DNA of 64,000 bases, taken from contig JAPPCZ010000110.1 of the NCBI GenBank assembly GCA_028824685.1, positions 1 to 64,000 of the forward strand. The letters are read 5' to 3'. Position numbers and translations under genes: made by a program. This DNA is from Candidatus Poribacteria bacterium (GTDB lineage Bacteria > Poribacteria > WGA-4E > WGA-3G). The notes below the pieces were generated by a model, which saw only the letters and a program-made list of their open reading frames with translations, had not been told where the DNA came from and did no database searches. Below are positions 1-9,431 of this stretch, one piece after another; the first letter of the stretch is position 1; the number at the start of each line of letters is the position of its first letter.

Positions 1-236
1 ATTCATAGCGTTGATTTGGTAGGGACGATATGTTAAGTCTTCTATGCCGTTCCTACGGAACTCAAGAGGCGGTGGGTAACATTTTTCTATAAACATATCG
101 TCCCTACGGGACTAAAGAAATTACCGAAATATTTATTTAATCTTCATACGGGACTAAAGACACGGACAAGATGGCAACACATAAAATTAACGTCATAGCA
201 AAAAACCATCAAAAATATTAAAAACTGAATAACCCT
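1..236. repeat. Right part of a MITE-like repeat element, no gene
   Basis: A perfect 16-base inverted repeat (GTAGGGACGATATGTT at 19-34 and its complement at 92-107) lies inside this non-coding stretch. Bases 221-236 read AAAACTGAATAACCCT, identical to the right terminus of the element at 30838-31046. The left terminus is not visible and may lie outside the window. A copy of the right palindrome arm plus about ten flanking bases recurs at 39275-39300. This looks like a non-autonomous dispersed element; no reading frame is supported. Confidence 0.6.
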
Positions 237-251
237 AAAAAGAAGGTCCTT

Positions 252-1706
252 TCAATCCAACGGAAACAACGGCCGTCTAACATTCTCATACCTAAAATGC
301 ATCGGATTCACCGCAGTCAATCCCGGTGTATCCACCTCAATAATTTTCCCAGCAATCGGTTCGTAAGCAGCGCGGTATGCAATTGCAGCTTTCACAACAA
401 TCATTCGCATCGCTTTTGGTTGGATACCGAGACTCAGCAGTTGCTGCAGGCTAAACGGTGTTTGACGTTTACTTGTCAGCACCACTAACGAGTCGCCTAC
501 TACCACAACAGATGTCAATCCTTGATTGTGATATTTTTGTCCGCCGTGGCGTGGTTCGGTTTCAATAAAATGACCATCATGAATTAAGCGGACTTTGCCG
601 TTAATCGCTACTGGATCACCGTGCAGTTTATCTGCCTTTCCACCGACCTGTAAGGAAACTTCATTACCAACACCAGTCTGAATACAGGTTTGCACACTCT
701 CAGGATCACATAGGACTACGACAAATCCTGATGCCTTTTGTCGCAACAACTCCGCGAAAATAATAGTGCTGTCACCGGGTGAACCGCCGCCAATATTGTC
801 TCCCATTTCAACAAGAATTACCGGATATTGATCGCTTGAAATTGCTTGCTGTACAGCGTGGGCAGCATCAGGCAGATTGAGTGTTAATTGGTCGTTGACA
901 TTCCACAACATATCTGATAACCGAGTAGCTTCTGTTTTTGCAAGTTGTGGGTTATCGTCCGTTACGACAACGAAGGATGGACCTGCCTCATGGACATCTG
1001 CGTAAGGATACCCCGCTGCTACATTAGCCACAAGAACGTTAGAATTGTCTTCAAGTTGCCGAGCCGCGTTTAGAATAGAGGACATTGGTTCTGCACTCGT
1101 ATTTTGATACAGGATATTGAGAATCATAGGTGGTTTGGCAAGTACCTGCGTAGGTGTTACCTCTTCTCTGAGAATGTGCGTCATCAACTCTGCTGCCTGT
1201 AACCCCCGTTGCCGCTGATCAATGTGTGGATTTGTTTTGTATATGACAAGTGCTGTTGAATAATCAACCATCTGCTGGGATACATTTGCGTGATGGTCGA
1301 GTGTAACAACAATTGGCAAAGATTCTCCAAAAATGTCCCGAAGCCTCCGCAATACTTCTCCGTCGCCATCAGGAAAACTCTCTACGACCATTGCGCCGTG
1401 CAGCGCAAGCAGTAATCCATCCAGTTTCGGCATTGCTTTGAGTTTCTGTATAAGCATATCAGTGAGTTTTTCAAATGCCTTATCAGTTACAGGGCCAGCA
1501 GGTGTCGCAGTAGCCATCATGGTCGGATATACTGTGTAGTTGTGGTCTTCTGCCCTTTGAATAAACCCGCCCATTTCGTGATGTGTCCCCTTCCATACCG
1601 AAAATAAATCATCTGCAATAGTATGAGAAAATGCCTCAAAGTTGGTTGGTGTATCACTAAACGTATTGGATTCGTGCATTATTCCACCGATAGCAATCGT
1701 AACCAT
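252..1706 (-). CDS. M81 family metallopeptidase (MlrC-like)
   Basis: A 484-residue protein of the M81/MlrC family, named for the microcystin-degrading MlrC of sphingomonads; members are putative zinc hydrolases whose natural substrates are mostly unknown. The N-terminal domain opens with the family signature GGIMHESNTFS. Candidate metal ligands sit in DHHANVS and in NPHIDQRQRG. The C-terminal domain carries the glycine-rich VEMGDNIGGGSPGDST stretch typical of the family. No signal peptide, so probably cytoplasmic. The ATG at 1706 is chosen over the one at 1730 because AAAGGAG lies eight bases ahead of it, inside the longer alternative. It is divergent from the HD hydrolase at 1921. Confidence 0.85.
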   Translation of the reverse strand: MVTIAIGGIMHESNTFSDTPTNFEAFSHTIADDLFSVWKGTHHEMGGFIQRAEDHNYTVYPTMMATATPAGPVTDKAFEKLTDMLIQKLKAMPKLDGLLLALHGAMVVESFPDGDGEVLRRLRDIFGESLPIVVTLDHHANVSQQMVDYSTALVIYKTNPHIDQRQRGLQAAELMTHILREEVTPTQVLAKPPMILNILYQNTSAEPMSSILNAARQLEDNSNVLVANVAAGYPYADVHEAGPSFVVVTDDNPQLAKTEATRLSDMLWNVNDQLTLNLPDAAHAVQQAISSDQYPVILVEMGDNIGGGSPGDSTIIFAELLRQKASGFVVVLCDPESVQTCIQTGVGNEVSLQVGGKADKLHGDPVAINGKVRLIHDGHFIETEPRHGGQKYHNQGLTSVVVVGDSLVVLTSKRQTPFSLQQLLSLGIQPKAMRMIVVKAAIAYRAAYEPIAGKIIEVDTPGLTAVNPMHFRYENVRRPLFPLD

Positions 1707-1806
1707 AATGATTCTCCTTTGACAATTCAATCTGTGAAAGTGGTCCTATTTACAATATTGTATCTGGATATTCTAAAAACTAAATATAAGCTTTTTAAAA
1801 TATATC

Positions 1807-1836
1807 TTGACGGAGAGCGTAAAAATAGTGTATCAT
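1807..1836 (+). promoter_or_regulatory. Sigma-70-type promoter for the HD hydrolase gene
   Basis: TTGACG (1807-1812), an 18-base spacer and TATCAT (1831-1836) lie about 85 bases ahead of the ATG at 1921, in the AT-rich divergent intergenic region. It would start the plus-strand run of genes. Assigned by consensus match only. Confidence 0.5.
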
Positions 1837-1920
1837 TTAACACTGTTTTAATCTCCGAATTTCTAACAAATGTATTGTTTACTGGTATTTATAGGCGTGA
1901 ATTGAGTAGCGATAGGACGC

Positions 1921-2526
1921 ATGACGGAAAATGACATTCGGAAAAACCGCATTGAAGAAGCGATAGAGCTCGCCGCACAGGCACACGATGGGCAATTTCG
2001 GAAAGGCACTAAAATTCCGTATATATCGCATCCGTTTGCTGTTGGTCTTATGTTGATGAATGCAGGGTGTTCGGAAGCAGTAGTCATAGCAGGAATTCTG
2101 CATGATACGGTTGAAGACACCGACTTGACATTGGAATGCATCCGGGATAGTTTTGGTGAATCTATCGCGGACATTGTTGATGGATGTTCTGAAAACAAAT
2201 CTTTGCGGTGGCGGGAGCGAAAGACGGAACGGATAGAAGCGTTAAAAACTGCAACCACAGAGGTTTGTCTCGTAACCTGTGCCGACAAACTTCACAATCT
2301 ACGGACTGTGATTTCGGAATACGATGACATCGGTGATGTGGTATGGAAACGTTTTCACGGTGGTTTAGAGGCACAAGCGTGGTACTACCAAAGTATTTTA
2401 GAGAGTTTGCGAACACATATAGATAAAAAGGTGTCGTGTGACGGGATTGTCCAGAAACAATTCAAGATTATTTTTCAACAACTGCAACAAGCTGTGATAT
2501 ATCTGTTTGAAGGGAAGATAGAATGA
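1921..2526 (+). CDS. RelA/SpoT-type HD domain phosphohydrolase
   Basis: A 201-residue protein consisting essentially of the HD hydrolase domain of RelA/SpoT proteins. Visible motifs are AHDGQFRKGTKIPYISHP near the N-terminus, the metal-binding LHDTVEDT around residue 60 and ADKLHNLR around residue 120. No synthetase, TGS or ACT domain is present, so it resembles a stand-alone small alarmone hydrolase (MESH1-like) that would hydrolyse (p)ppGpp or a related nucleotide in the cytoplasm. AGGA just ahead of the ATG supports the start. The stop overlaps the next start by four bases (ATGA), implying translational coupling. The substrate is inferred from the family. Confidence 0.8.
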   Translation: MTENDIRKNRIEEAIELAAQAHDGQFRKGTKIPYISHPFAVGLMLMNAGCSEAVVIAGILHDTVEDTDLTLECIRDSFGESIADIVDGCSENKSLRWRERKTERIEALKTATTEVCLVTCADKLHNLRTVISEYDDIGDVVWKRFHGGLEAQAWYYQSILESLRTHIDKKVSCDGIVQKQFKIIFQQLQQAVIYLFEGKIE

Positions 2527-3422
2527 AGATTGCGTATGCTTTTCGGCGGTGTGCATCTTATCCATATAACGGTGGTGGACTACCCACCGATACTAAAAAT
2601 CAACAACAATTTCTGCAAAAGGCGAAAGAGATCGGATTTGAAGGTATTGAACTACCGACAATAAACCTGCCTGATGCAGAGATTGGGACACTCCGCACGC
2701 AGCTTGAAGATGCAGGCATGCCGTGTGTTGCAATACGGGGTGGTGGCGGTGCTGCCCATCCACGTGTTGCTGCCGGTAATAAACAAGCCATGATAAATGC
2801 TGTAAATTTTGCTGCCAAAATAGGGGCAAACGTTGTAAATTCTACAGTCACTACACCACCACGGGATCCGAACGGCAAAGGCATTTATCGTGGTGAGTCT
2901 GTCTCCCAAGGTTCAAGCCGCCAAGCAAGCACACTTGATTATGAACGGACAGCGGCAGCTATCTCTGAAGTAGCGTCTATTGCTGATGATCAAAACGTTT
3001 CTATTTCCATTGAGGTCCATCAAAATTCAATTGTGGATAACAGTTGGTCAGCATTACACCTGCTGGAATTGATTAATGCACCAAATGTCGGTATCAATCC
3101 AGACTTAGGCAACATCTATTGGACTTATGATATTCCAGAGGAATCGTGCGAAGATGCCATTGCCGCGCTTGCACCGCATGTCAACTATTGGCATTGCAAG
3201 AGCCTTTATCGTGTGCATATACCAGATTTAGAAACTGCTATCTACGTTCAAGTGCCACTTCCAGATGGGGAAATTGACTATCGTTTTGCCATCGCTGCAC
3301 TGTTAGATGCGGACTATGATGGATATCTCGCAATAGAAGGTGTCCGATATGGCGATCAGTTCCATCAAGATGGACGGAGTGTCGCGTATGTTAAATCCGT
3401 TATAGCGGATCTCAAGTCGTAA
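2523..3422 (+). CDS. Sugar phosphate isomerase/epimerase-like TIM-barrel protein
   Basis: A 299-residue xylose-isomerase-like TIM-barrel protein (AP endonuclease 2 superfamily). Supporting stretches are GFEGIELPTINLPD after the first strand, the acidic SIEVHQNS strand, GINPDLGNIYW, the His-containing NYWHCKS and the late YLAIEG, all typical positions of metal-binding Glu, Asp and His residues in this fold. Family members interconvert sugars or keto-sugars, but the substrate cannot be read from sequence. Its start overlaps the HD hydrolase stop (ATGA), so the two are cotranslated. No signal peptide. Confidence 0.75.
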   Translation: MKIAYAFRRCASYPYNGGGLPTDTKNQQQFLQKAKEIGFEGIELPTINLPDAEIGTLRTQLEDAGMPCVAIRGGGGAAHPRVAAGNKQAMINAVNFAAKIGANVVNSTVTTPPRDPNGKGIYRGESVSQGSSRQASTLDYERTAAAISEVASIADDQNVSISIEVHQNSIVDNSWSALHLLELINAPNVGINPDLGNIYWTYDIPEESCEDAIAALAPHVNYWHCKSLYRVHIPDLETAIYVQVPLPDGEIDYRFAIAALLDADYDGYLAIEGVRYGDQFHQDGRSVAYVKSVIADLKS

Positions 3423-3551
3423 AACTAACTTTTGACCAAAATTTGATGAATACTGCTGAAACTTCTGCGTTTTGACCGACACCAAAATTATTTAATCCAG
3501 ATATCCAAATTATTTCAATTTTAGACCTGTTCGATTCTACATCCCAAAATT

Positions 3552-4598
3552 ATGACAAACAAGAAAATCCGTCTTACTGCAACTGTCAAATGTGCTGGGT
3601 GAGCGTCAAAACTTGCTCCGGGTGAGCTTTCACACATTTTAGAAAACCTGCCAAAGTCTACTGATCCGAACCTGCTTGTTGGCACAGAGACCTCTGATGA
3701 TGCGGGGATATACCGTATTTCTGACGACCTTGCCCTTGTGAATACTGTGGACTATTTCACACCTATCGTGGACGATCCGTATACATTCGGTGCGATCGCA
3801 GCGACAAATTCTTTGAGCGATGTTTATAGTATGGGCGGCACCCCGAAAACAGCGCTGAATATCACATGCTGGCCGAGGGATGACCTTGATCTCTCAATTC
3901 TCGGTGATATTCTGAAAGGTGGGGCAGAAAAGGCTGCGGAAGCTGGAGCAGCACTTCTGGGTGGACATACGGTAGATTCACCAGAACTGATGTATGGACT
4001 TTCCGTAACCGGGGTTGTGCATCCTGAGAAGTTTGTCAAAAACTACGGCGCGCGTCTTGGTGATGTCCTCATTTTAACCAAAAATCTCGGTATCGGCATT
4101 CTCACGACAGGGTTAAAATTCAACAAAATCAGTGATGAAGTCTTACCAGAATTGGTTGAATCAATGACACGGCTCAATGCTTCTGCGTCTGCGGTTATGT
4201 TAAAGTATGATGCATCCGCATGCACAGATGTTACAGGGTATGGATTGTTAGGACATGCATCAGAAATGGCAGCGGGCAATGATGTGCGTTTAAAAATAGA
4301 TAGCAGTGCAATTCCATACTTTGAAGATGCGCCAGCACTTGTTGCGAAGAAGACTTATACGCAGGCATATCTTGCGAATACTAAGTTCCTTTCGGACAAA
4401 GTTTCGTTTAGTTCGTCGGTTTCGGAGGAGATGCGGCATATTTTGATGGAAGCAGAAACGTCAGGCGGATTGTTATTTGCATTGCCAGCAGAAAATGCCG
4501 ATGCAGCAATAAAAGATCTTCGCGCTGTTGATTGTCCTGAAGCCTCTGTTGTTGGTGAAGTCATTGCAGAAGATGCTGCATATATTGAGGTGCATTAG
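3552..4598 (+). CDS. selD: Selenide, water dikinase with in-frame UGA (selenocysteine)
   Basis: SelD makes selenophosphate from selenide and ATP for selenocysteine and selenouridine synthesis. Reading from the ATG at 3552 through a TGA at 3600-3602 gives 348 residues, the normal family length. The N-terminus reads KCAGUASKL, placing the UGA at residue 17 and Lys at residue 20, exactly the catalytic Cys/Sec17 and Lys20 of characterised SelD. Further family motifs are TSDDAGIYR, VDYFTPIVDDPY, LSDVYSMGG and GGHTVDSPE. A GCTC/GAGC hairpin with a CGGGT loop starts 13 bases after the UGA. Annotation software would truncate the gene to a start at 3738. pyrE follows 25 bases downstream. No strong Shine-Dalgarno was seen. 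Confidence 0.9.
3600..3627 (+). promoter_or_regulatory. UGA-Sec codon and candidate bacterial SECIS hairpin of selD
   Basis: UGA at 3600-3602 is followed by stem GCTC (3615-3618), loop CGGGT (3619-3623) and stem GAGC (3624-3627); an outer AAA/TTT pairing with a bulged CTT may extend it. The loop begins 16 bases after the UGA and has G at its second position. Both agree with published bacterial SECIS rules (16-37 bases, a G among the first two loop bases). The stem is short, so the assignment leans on the codon-17 context. Confidence 0.6.
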
Positions 4599-4623
4599 AA
4601 TATTTGCAAAATGGTGACTTTAT

Positions 4624-5145
4624 ATGACAAAATATGAATTGGCAAAGCAGATTCGTGCAGTAGCATATCTTACAGGTGAATTCAAGCTGCGTTCAGGAAA
4701 TATCAGTAATTTCTATTGGGACAAATATCGGTTTGAAAGTAATCCATCACTATTAACTGCAATTGCAGCGGAGATGGCAAAATTACTACCAGTAGAATGT
4801 GACGGTTTAGCAGGATTGGAATTAGGGGGGATTCCTCTTGCGACTGCAATCTCTTTACAGACCGGAATCCCTTGTTTTTACGTCCGTAAAGAGGCAAAAA
4901 CTTACGGCACATGCAATCTCATAGAAGGAGGTGTAAAAGAGAAGCGCTTACTTGTTGTGATAGAAGATGTTATTACGACTGCCGGACAGGTTTGCACATC
5001 CATAGAACAGATTCGTGGAGAGGGACACACAGTGGAACATGTTGTAGCAACCATTGACAGGCAAGCGGGGGGAGAGGAGAAAATCAACGCGCTCGGATGT
5101 TCATTCGCATCGGTTTTTACACTTGCGGAGTTAGAAGCAGTATAA
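4624..5145 (+). CDS. pyrE: Orotate phosphoribosyltransferase
   Basis: Converts orotate and PRPP to orotidine 5'-phosphate in pyrimidine synthesis. At 173 residues it is a compact member of the family. The PRPP-binding motif is LLVVIEDVITTAGQV near residues 109-123. FYVRKEAKTYGT supplies the catalytic-loop Lys/Arg residues, and the N-terminus has the expected GEFKLRSGNISNFYWD. GGTGA sits six bases ahead of the ATG. It lies 25 bases after selD and may share its transcript. Confidence 0.9.
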   Translation: MTKYELAKQIRAVAYLTGEFKLRSGNISNFYWDKYRFESNPSLLTAIAAEMAKLLPVECDGLAGLELGGIPLATAISLQTGIPCFYVRKEAKTYGTCNLIEGGVKEKRLLVVIEDVITTAGQVCTSIEQIRGEGHTVEHVVATIDRQAGGEEKINALGCSFASVFTLAELEAV

Positions 5146-5281
5146 CATCTTTTTCAATTGGATAGAACACTAAACAGACTTCACAAGTGAATTAATATAT
5201 AATCAGACAGATAGAAAATTCCGCTAAAGCAAAAATAACACGAGTAAACCGTAAGAGATTACGAGAAATGTGATAAAGAAA

Positions 5282-6067
5282 ATGAAAATACTGTTTATAG
5301 GAGATATTGTTGGAAATCCGGGGAGAAGAGTTGTAACTGAATTTTTGAAAGAGCTTAACAAAACTACAAATCCGTATGATTTCATCATTGCGAATGGCGA
5401 AAACGCTGCAGGGGGAAAAGGTTTAACATTTGAAGTTGTTGATCAGTTGTTGGCATCAGGTGTTTCTGCCATTACAACTGGAAACCATGTTTGGGATCAG
5501 AAAGAAATCTTTGACTTTGTTGACACAACGCCGCAGTTGATTCGTCCAGCAAACTATCCTGCGGAAGTGCCTGGTCGCGGTTTCACCATAGTTCCTTCAG
5601 TTGATGGACGTTCCAAACTCGGTGTAATCAACCTCGCGGGCCAGATATTCATGAACAGATACACCAATCCGTTTCATGCATTGGATGAAATACTATCTGA
5701 GGTGAAAACTGAAACCCCTTATGTGATTCTTGATTTTCATGCTGAAGCGACTTCAGAAAAAATTGCAATGGGATGGCACGCGGATGGTAAGGTATGTGCT
5801 GTGATTGGCACGCACACGCATGTTCAAACGGCAGATGAGCGCGTTCTGCCACAAGGCACAGCATATATTACGGACGTTGGCATGACAGGTCCTCATGATT
5901 CGGTTATTGGGAGCAGGATAGATAAAGTACTTGAAAGTTTTTTGACAATGATGCCAGCGCGCTTTGGTGTAGCGAAAGACAATATCAAATTATGTGCTGT
6001 TCAAATTGAATTAGATGATGAAACAGGGTTGGCACTCAGTATTGAACGGATTCAATATCAACTTTGA
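5282..6067 (+). CDS. YmdB-family metallophosphoesterase (TIGR00282 type)
   Basis: A 261-residue calcineurin-like phosphoesterase of the YmdB family; Bacillus YmdB is a cyclic-nucleotide phosphodiesterase affecting biofilm and motility decisions. The metal-binding motifs are all present in order: GDIVGNPGRR, NGENAAGGKG, TGNHVWDQKEI, DFHAEATSEK and GTHTHVQTADE, followed by YITDVGMTG. The family starts MKILFIGDIVG, so the ATG at 5282 is preferred over a GTG at 5270. No good Shine-Dalgarno is visible. xseA follows 12 bases after the stop. Cytoplasmic. Confidence 0.85.
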   Translation: MKILFIGDIVGNPGRRVVTEFLKELNKTTNPYDFIIANGENAAGGKGLTFEVVDQLLASGVSAITTGNHVWDQKEIFDFVDTTPQLIRPANYPAEVPGRGFTIVPSVDGRSKLGVINLAGQIFMNRYTNPFHALDEILSEVKTETPYVILDFHAEATSEKIAMGWHADGKVCAVIGTHTHVQTADERVLPQGTAYITDVGMTGPHDSVIGSRIDKVLESFLTMMPARFGVAKDNIKLCAVQIELDDETGLALSIERIQYQL

Positions 6068-6079
6068 AGGACACTCAGA

Positions 6080-7300
6080 ATGCAGTTAGAACTCCCGATG
6101 CCTCGGACAATTTTTAGCGTTACGCAAATAACTAAAACCTTGTCCCGCATAATTGAGCAGCAACCAGTACTTCAAAATGTGTGGGTGAAGGGGCAAGTTT
6201 CAAATCTCAGTCGTCCCGCGTCTGGGCATATCTATTTCACACTTAAAGATGAGAACAGTAATATCAGAAGCGTCGCGTTTCGGAGTAGTGCATCTCGGTT
6301 ACAGTTTTTGCCGCGTGACGGGGATGAAGTTCTGGTGCAAGGACGAATCAATATCTATGCTGCAAGTAGTGAATATCAAATAATTATCAATACAGTAGAA
6401 CCACTTGGAGTCGGGGCACTGCAGAGGGCTTTTGAAGAACTAAAACAGAAGCTTTCAGATGAAGGGTTATTTGATGATCGGCACAAAAAGGCGTTACCCG
6501 TTTTTCCAAAGAAAATTGGGGTAATTACCTCTGAGACAGGCGCTGCCATTCAAGATATTCAGCAACAACTTCAAAAGAGGTATCCGTTAGCTGGACTATT
6601 GCTATACCCGACACTTGTGCAAGGGGAATATGCCGCAGCACAAATTGCTCGTGCCATAAGGGATATGAACAACAGAACTGATATAGATGTTTTGATTGTA
6701 GGGCGTGGTGGTGGTTCGCTTGAAGACCTATGGGCATTCAATGAAGAAATTGTAGCACGCGCGATCTTCGACTCCGAAATCCCTATTGTTTCAGCTATCG
6801 GTCATGAAACGGATTTCACTATCTCTGATATGGTTTCGGATCACAGGTCGCCAACACCGTCTGCCGCAGTGGAACATGTTGTCCCTGACAGATTAGATTT
6901 ATTAGCGCAGTTAAATGGCGTGATAAATCGTTTGAATGAACTTACAGTGCGTCAGATCACCACACAACATGCCGAAGTAGATGCGTTGGAATTGGGTCTT
7001 TCACCATCTAAACGAAAGGATACCATCTATCAGTTGTCTCAATCTATAGACGGTCTTGAAGTAGCATATCAAAAAGCAATAAATGATAGATTAAGCGCTG
7101 AAAGTAAACAACTACAATCTTTAGCCGCTCGGTTAAATGGACTTAGTCCATTGGCGACCTTAAAACGAGGATATAGTATTTGTAGGACGTCCTCTGGAGA
7201 TGTTGTGAGATCAAACGCTCAGATAAATGTCGGGGAACGGCTTGATGTAAAACTTTCACAAGGAAATCTCGTTTGCACAGTTGACGAGTGTATAGAATGA
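6080..7300 (+). CDS. xseA: Exodeoxyribonuclease VII large subunit
   Basis: Catalytic subunit of exonuclease VII, which degrades single-stranded DNA bidirectionally with XseB. The 406 residues show an N-terminal OB fold (VWVKGQVSNLSRPASGHIYF, about residues 30-50), then the catalytic core with IGVITSETGAAIQDI, DVLIVGRGGGSLEDLWAFN, SAIGHETDFTISD and DHRSPTPSAAVE, then a coiled helical region and a C-terminal LKRGYSI segment. Length is near the family norm. AAGGA lies eight bases ahead of the ATG. xseB follows. Confidence 0.95.
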   Translation: MQLELPMPRTIFSVTQITKTLSRIIEQQPVLQNVWVKGQVSNLSRPASGHIYFTLKDENSNIRSVAFRSSASRLQFLPRDGDEVLVQGRINIYAASSEYQIIINTVEPLGVGALQRAFEELKQKLSDEGLFDDRHKKALPVFPKKIGVITSETGAAIQDIQQQLQKRYPLAGLLLYPTLVQGEYAAAQIARAIRDMNNRTDIDVLIVGRGGGSLEDLWAFNEEIVARAIFDSEIPIVSAIGHETDFTISDMVSDHRSPTPSAAVEHVVPDRLDLLAQLNGVINRLNELTVRQITTQHAEVDALELGLSPSKRKDTIYQLSQSIDGLEVAYQKAINDRLSAESKQLQSLAARLNGLSPLATLKRGYSICRTSSGDVVRSNAQINVGERLDVKLSQGNLVCTVDECIE

Positions 7301-7344
7301 AAATATAGTGAAACTATTGATATTGTTAGGTAAGGAGAAACCGT

Positions 7345-7569
7345 TTGACATTTGAAGAAAAACTTGAAAGACTTAAAGAAATTGTTGAAAAGTTAGAAGC
7401 GCCAGACACTTTGGAGTTAGATGCTTCTCTGACACTTTTTGAGGAGGGTGTCGGATTAGTTCGTTCGTGCAGAGAACTCCTTGAAGCTGCAGAAGTTCGA
7501 GTACAAAACGTGTCTCAAGAAGATAATGAGGACACTGCATCTATATCCGAGGATGAAAACGGAGAATAG
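7345..7569 (+). CDS. xseB: Exodeoxyribonuclease VII small subunit
   Basis: A 74-residue small subunit of exonuclease VII. FEEKLERLKEIVEKLE, LELDASLTLFEEGV and the following LVRSCRELLEAAE match the family helical hairpin. The start is TTG at 7345, decided by an AAGGAG seven bases upstream; no ATG is available. The acidic tail (EDNEDTASISEDENGE) is dispensable-looking. Two bases separate its stop from the dxs start. Confidence 0.9.
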   Translation: MTFEEKLERLKEIVEKLEAPDTLELDASLTLFEEGVGLVRSCRELLEAAEVRVQNVSQEDNEDTASISEDENGE

Positions 7570-7571
7570 GG

Positions 7572-9431
7572 ATGGTTTTGGAAAAAATTAACTCACCTGT
7601 TGACCTAAAGACGCTAAATATAAGCGAGTTGGAAACACTCGCTGAGGAGATGCGTGCCTATTTGTTGGCAGTATTATCCAAGCATCCCGGTCATTTCGCT
7701 CCTAACTTCGGGACTGTCGAATTAGCGATTGCCTTACACACGGTTTTCGACACACCTCAGGACAAACTAATCTGGGATATAGGTCATCAGGCATATCCTC
7801 ATAAACTTCTTACGGGGCGTTTAGATTCTTTTGATACCTTGCGGCAAACTGATGGGATTAGTGGGTTTCTGAGCCGTGAAGAAAGTAAGTACGATGTCTT
7901 TGGAGCAGGACATTCGAGCACCTCAATTTCAGCGGCATTAGGTATTGCAGCTGCTCGCGATGTTAATAATGATGATTTCAAAGTTATTGCTGTTATAGGC
8001 GATGGCGGGTTGACGGGAGGGATGGCACTTGAAGGATTGAACGCCGCGGGCGATTTCAGAAAGGACATGCTGGTAATTCTAAACGATAATCAGATGTCAA
8101 TTTCTCCTACTATTGGGGCAATCTCAAAACACTTCCACAAACTGATTAGTTCGCGCGGCTATAATCGCCTTCGAACAAGTGCGAAAGAATTGATAAGCCT
8201 TTTTCCATCAGATGCGAAAGCATTAGCACAGAAGATTGAAGCGTCGCTAAAACCTGGAACACTGTTTGAGGAATTTGGATTCAGATATTTTGGTCCCCTT
8301 GATGGAAACGATTTGGAATCGTTAATACCTATTCTCACAGGTATTCGAGAATTGACCGGACCGATCTTAGTGCATGTGGTTACAAAGAAGGGAAAAGGGT
8401 ATCTCCCTGCTGAAAAAGACCCGGTTAAGTTCTATAGTGTCAGCGGACAGTTCGACGTAAAAACAGGTAAATCGCTCCGTCCGGTATCCGCCACACCTAA
8501 GTACACAGATGTTTTTAGCCGTACTCTCATTGAAGAAGCCAAGCATGATTCTCGGATTATAGGTGTAACAGCAGCCATGTTAGGTGGAACGGGTTTAGAC
8601 AAGTTTTCGGAGGTGTTTCCTGATAGATGTTTTGATATTGGATTAGCGGAGCAGTGTGCTGTCACCTTCGCTGCAGGACTTGCAACGGAAGGTCTAAAAC
8701 CAGTTGTTGCCATCTATTCAACCTTCTTACAACGTGGCTATGACCAGGTTCTCCATGATGTATGTATTCAGAATTTGCCTGTTGTCTTCGCACTTGACCG
8801 CGCAGGAATCGTAGGGGCAGATGGACCAACACACCACGGCGTTTTTGATATTGCTTACCTCCGTTCAATTCCCAATATTGTATCAATGGCTCCCAAAGAT
8901 GAGAATGAATTGCAGCACATGCTTAAAACAGCGTTAACCTATGAGGTGGGTCCTATCGCTTTGCGTTATCCACGCGGAACAGGAATCGGTGTTAAATTGG
9001 AAACTGAACCTAAACCGTTACCCATCGGAAAAGCTGAAATCTGTCAAGAAGGGGATGATTTACTGATTGTGGCAGTCGGAAACCGCGTTTACCCTGCACT
9101 TGAGGCAGCAAAAACTCTGGGCGAAACAGGTATTGAAACTACAGTGGTTAATGCACGCTTTATTAAACCTTTGGATGTTACATTGATTGTAGACTTAGCA
9201 AAACAGATTGGCAATATGATTACAGTGGAAGATGGTATATTGATGGGTGGGTTTGGCAGTGCTGTACTTGAAGCACTTGCAGCGGAAGGGATTACAGATG
9301 TCCGTGTAACTTCGCTCGGAGTGCCTGATCGATTTATTGAACATGGAGATGTCAAGACGTTGTATGAACGTTATGGTTATGACACTGAAGCCATTATTCG
9401 TGCCGGAGTTGCCTTAGCTGTAGGGTCATAG
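7572..9431 (+). CDS. dxs: 1-deoxy-D-xylulose-5-phosphate synthase
   Basis: Thiamine-diphosphate enzyme condensing pyruvate and glyceraldehyde 3-phosphate, the first step of the MEP isoprenoid pathway. 619 residues is the normal length. Visible are WDIGHQAYPHKLLTGR, the ThDP motif GDGGLTGGMALEGLNAAG continuing to NDNQMSISP, the transketolase central domain with FDIGLAEQCAVTFAAGLA and DRAGIVGADGPTHHG, and the C-terminal transketolase domain. GGAG within the end of xseB precedes the ATG by seven bases. The xseA-xseB-dxs-tlyA order is a common conserved block in bacteria. Confidence 0.95.
   Translation: MVLEKINSPVDLKTLNISELETLAEEMRAYLLAVLSKHPGHFAPNFGTVELAIALHTVFDTPQDKLIWDIGHQAYPHKLLTGRLDSFDTLRQTDGISGFLSREESKYDVFGAGHSSTSISAALGIAAARDVNNDDFKVIAVIGDGGLTGGMALEGLNAAGDFRKDMLVILNDNQMSISPTIGAISKHFHKLISSRGYNRLRTSAKELISLFPSDAKALAQKIEASLKPGTLFEEFGFRYFGPLDGNDLESLIPILTGIRELTGPILVHVVTKKGKGYLPAEKDPVKFYSVSGQFDVKTGKSLRPVSATPKYTDVFSRTLIEEAKHDSRIIGVTAAMLGGTGLDKFSEVFPDRCFDIGLAEQCAVTFAAGLATEGLKPVVAIYSTFLQRGYDQVLHDVCIQNLPVVFALDRAGIVGADGPTHHGVFDIAYLRSIPNIVSMAPKDENELQHMLKTALTYEVGPIALRYPRGTGIGVKLETEPKPLPIGKAEICQEGDDLLIVAVGNRVYPALEAAKTLGETGIETTVVNARFIKPLDVTLIVDLAKQIGNMITVEDGILMGGFGSAVLEALAAEGITDVRVTSLGVPDRFIEHGDVKTLYERYGYDTEAIIRAGVALAVGS

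Noticed and set aside
1863..2288. 141-codon frame antisense to the HD hydrolase
   Set aside because: It is opposite a gene with complete HD motifs.
3525..3545. GTTCGATTC-like tRNA T-arm motif before selD
   Set aside because: The flanks do not pair into an arm and no acceptor or anticodon stem is present.
3738..4598. SelD starting at 3738
   Set aside because: It would lack the catalytic Cys/Sec and Lys20. The upstream frame is homologous and in frame.
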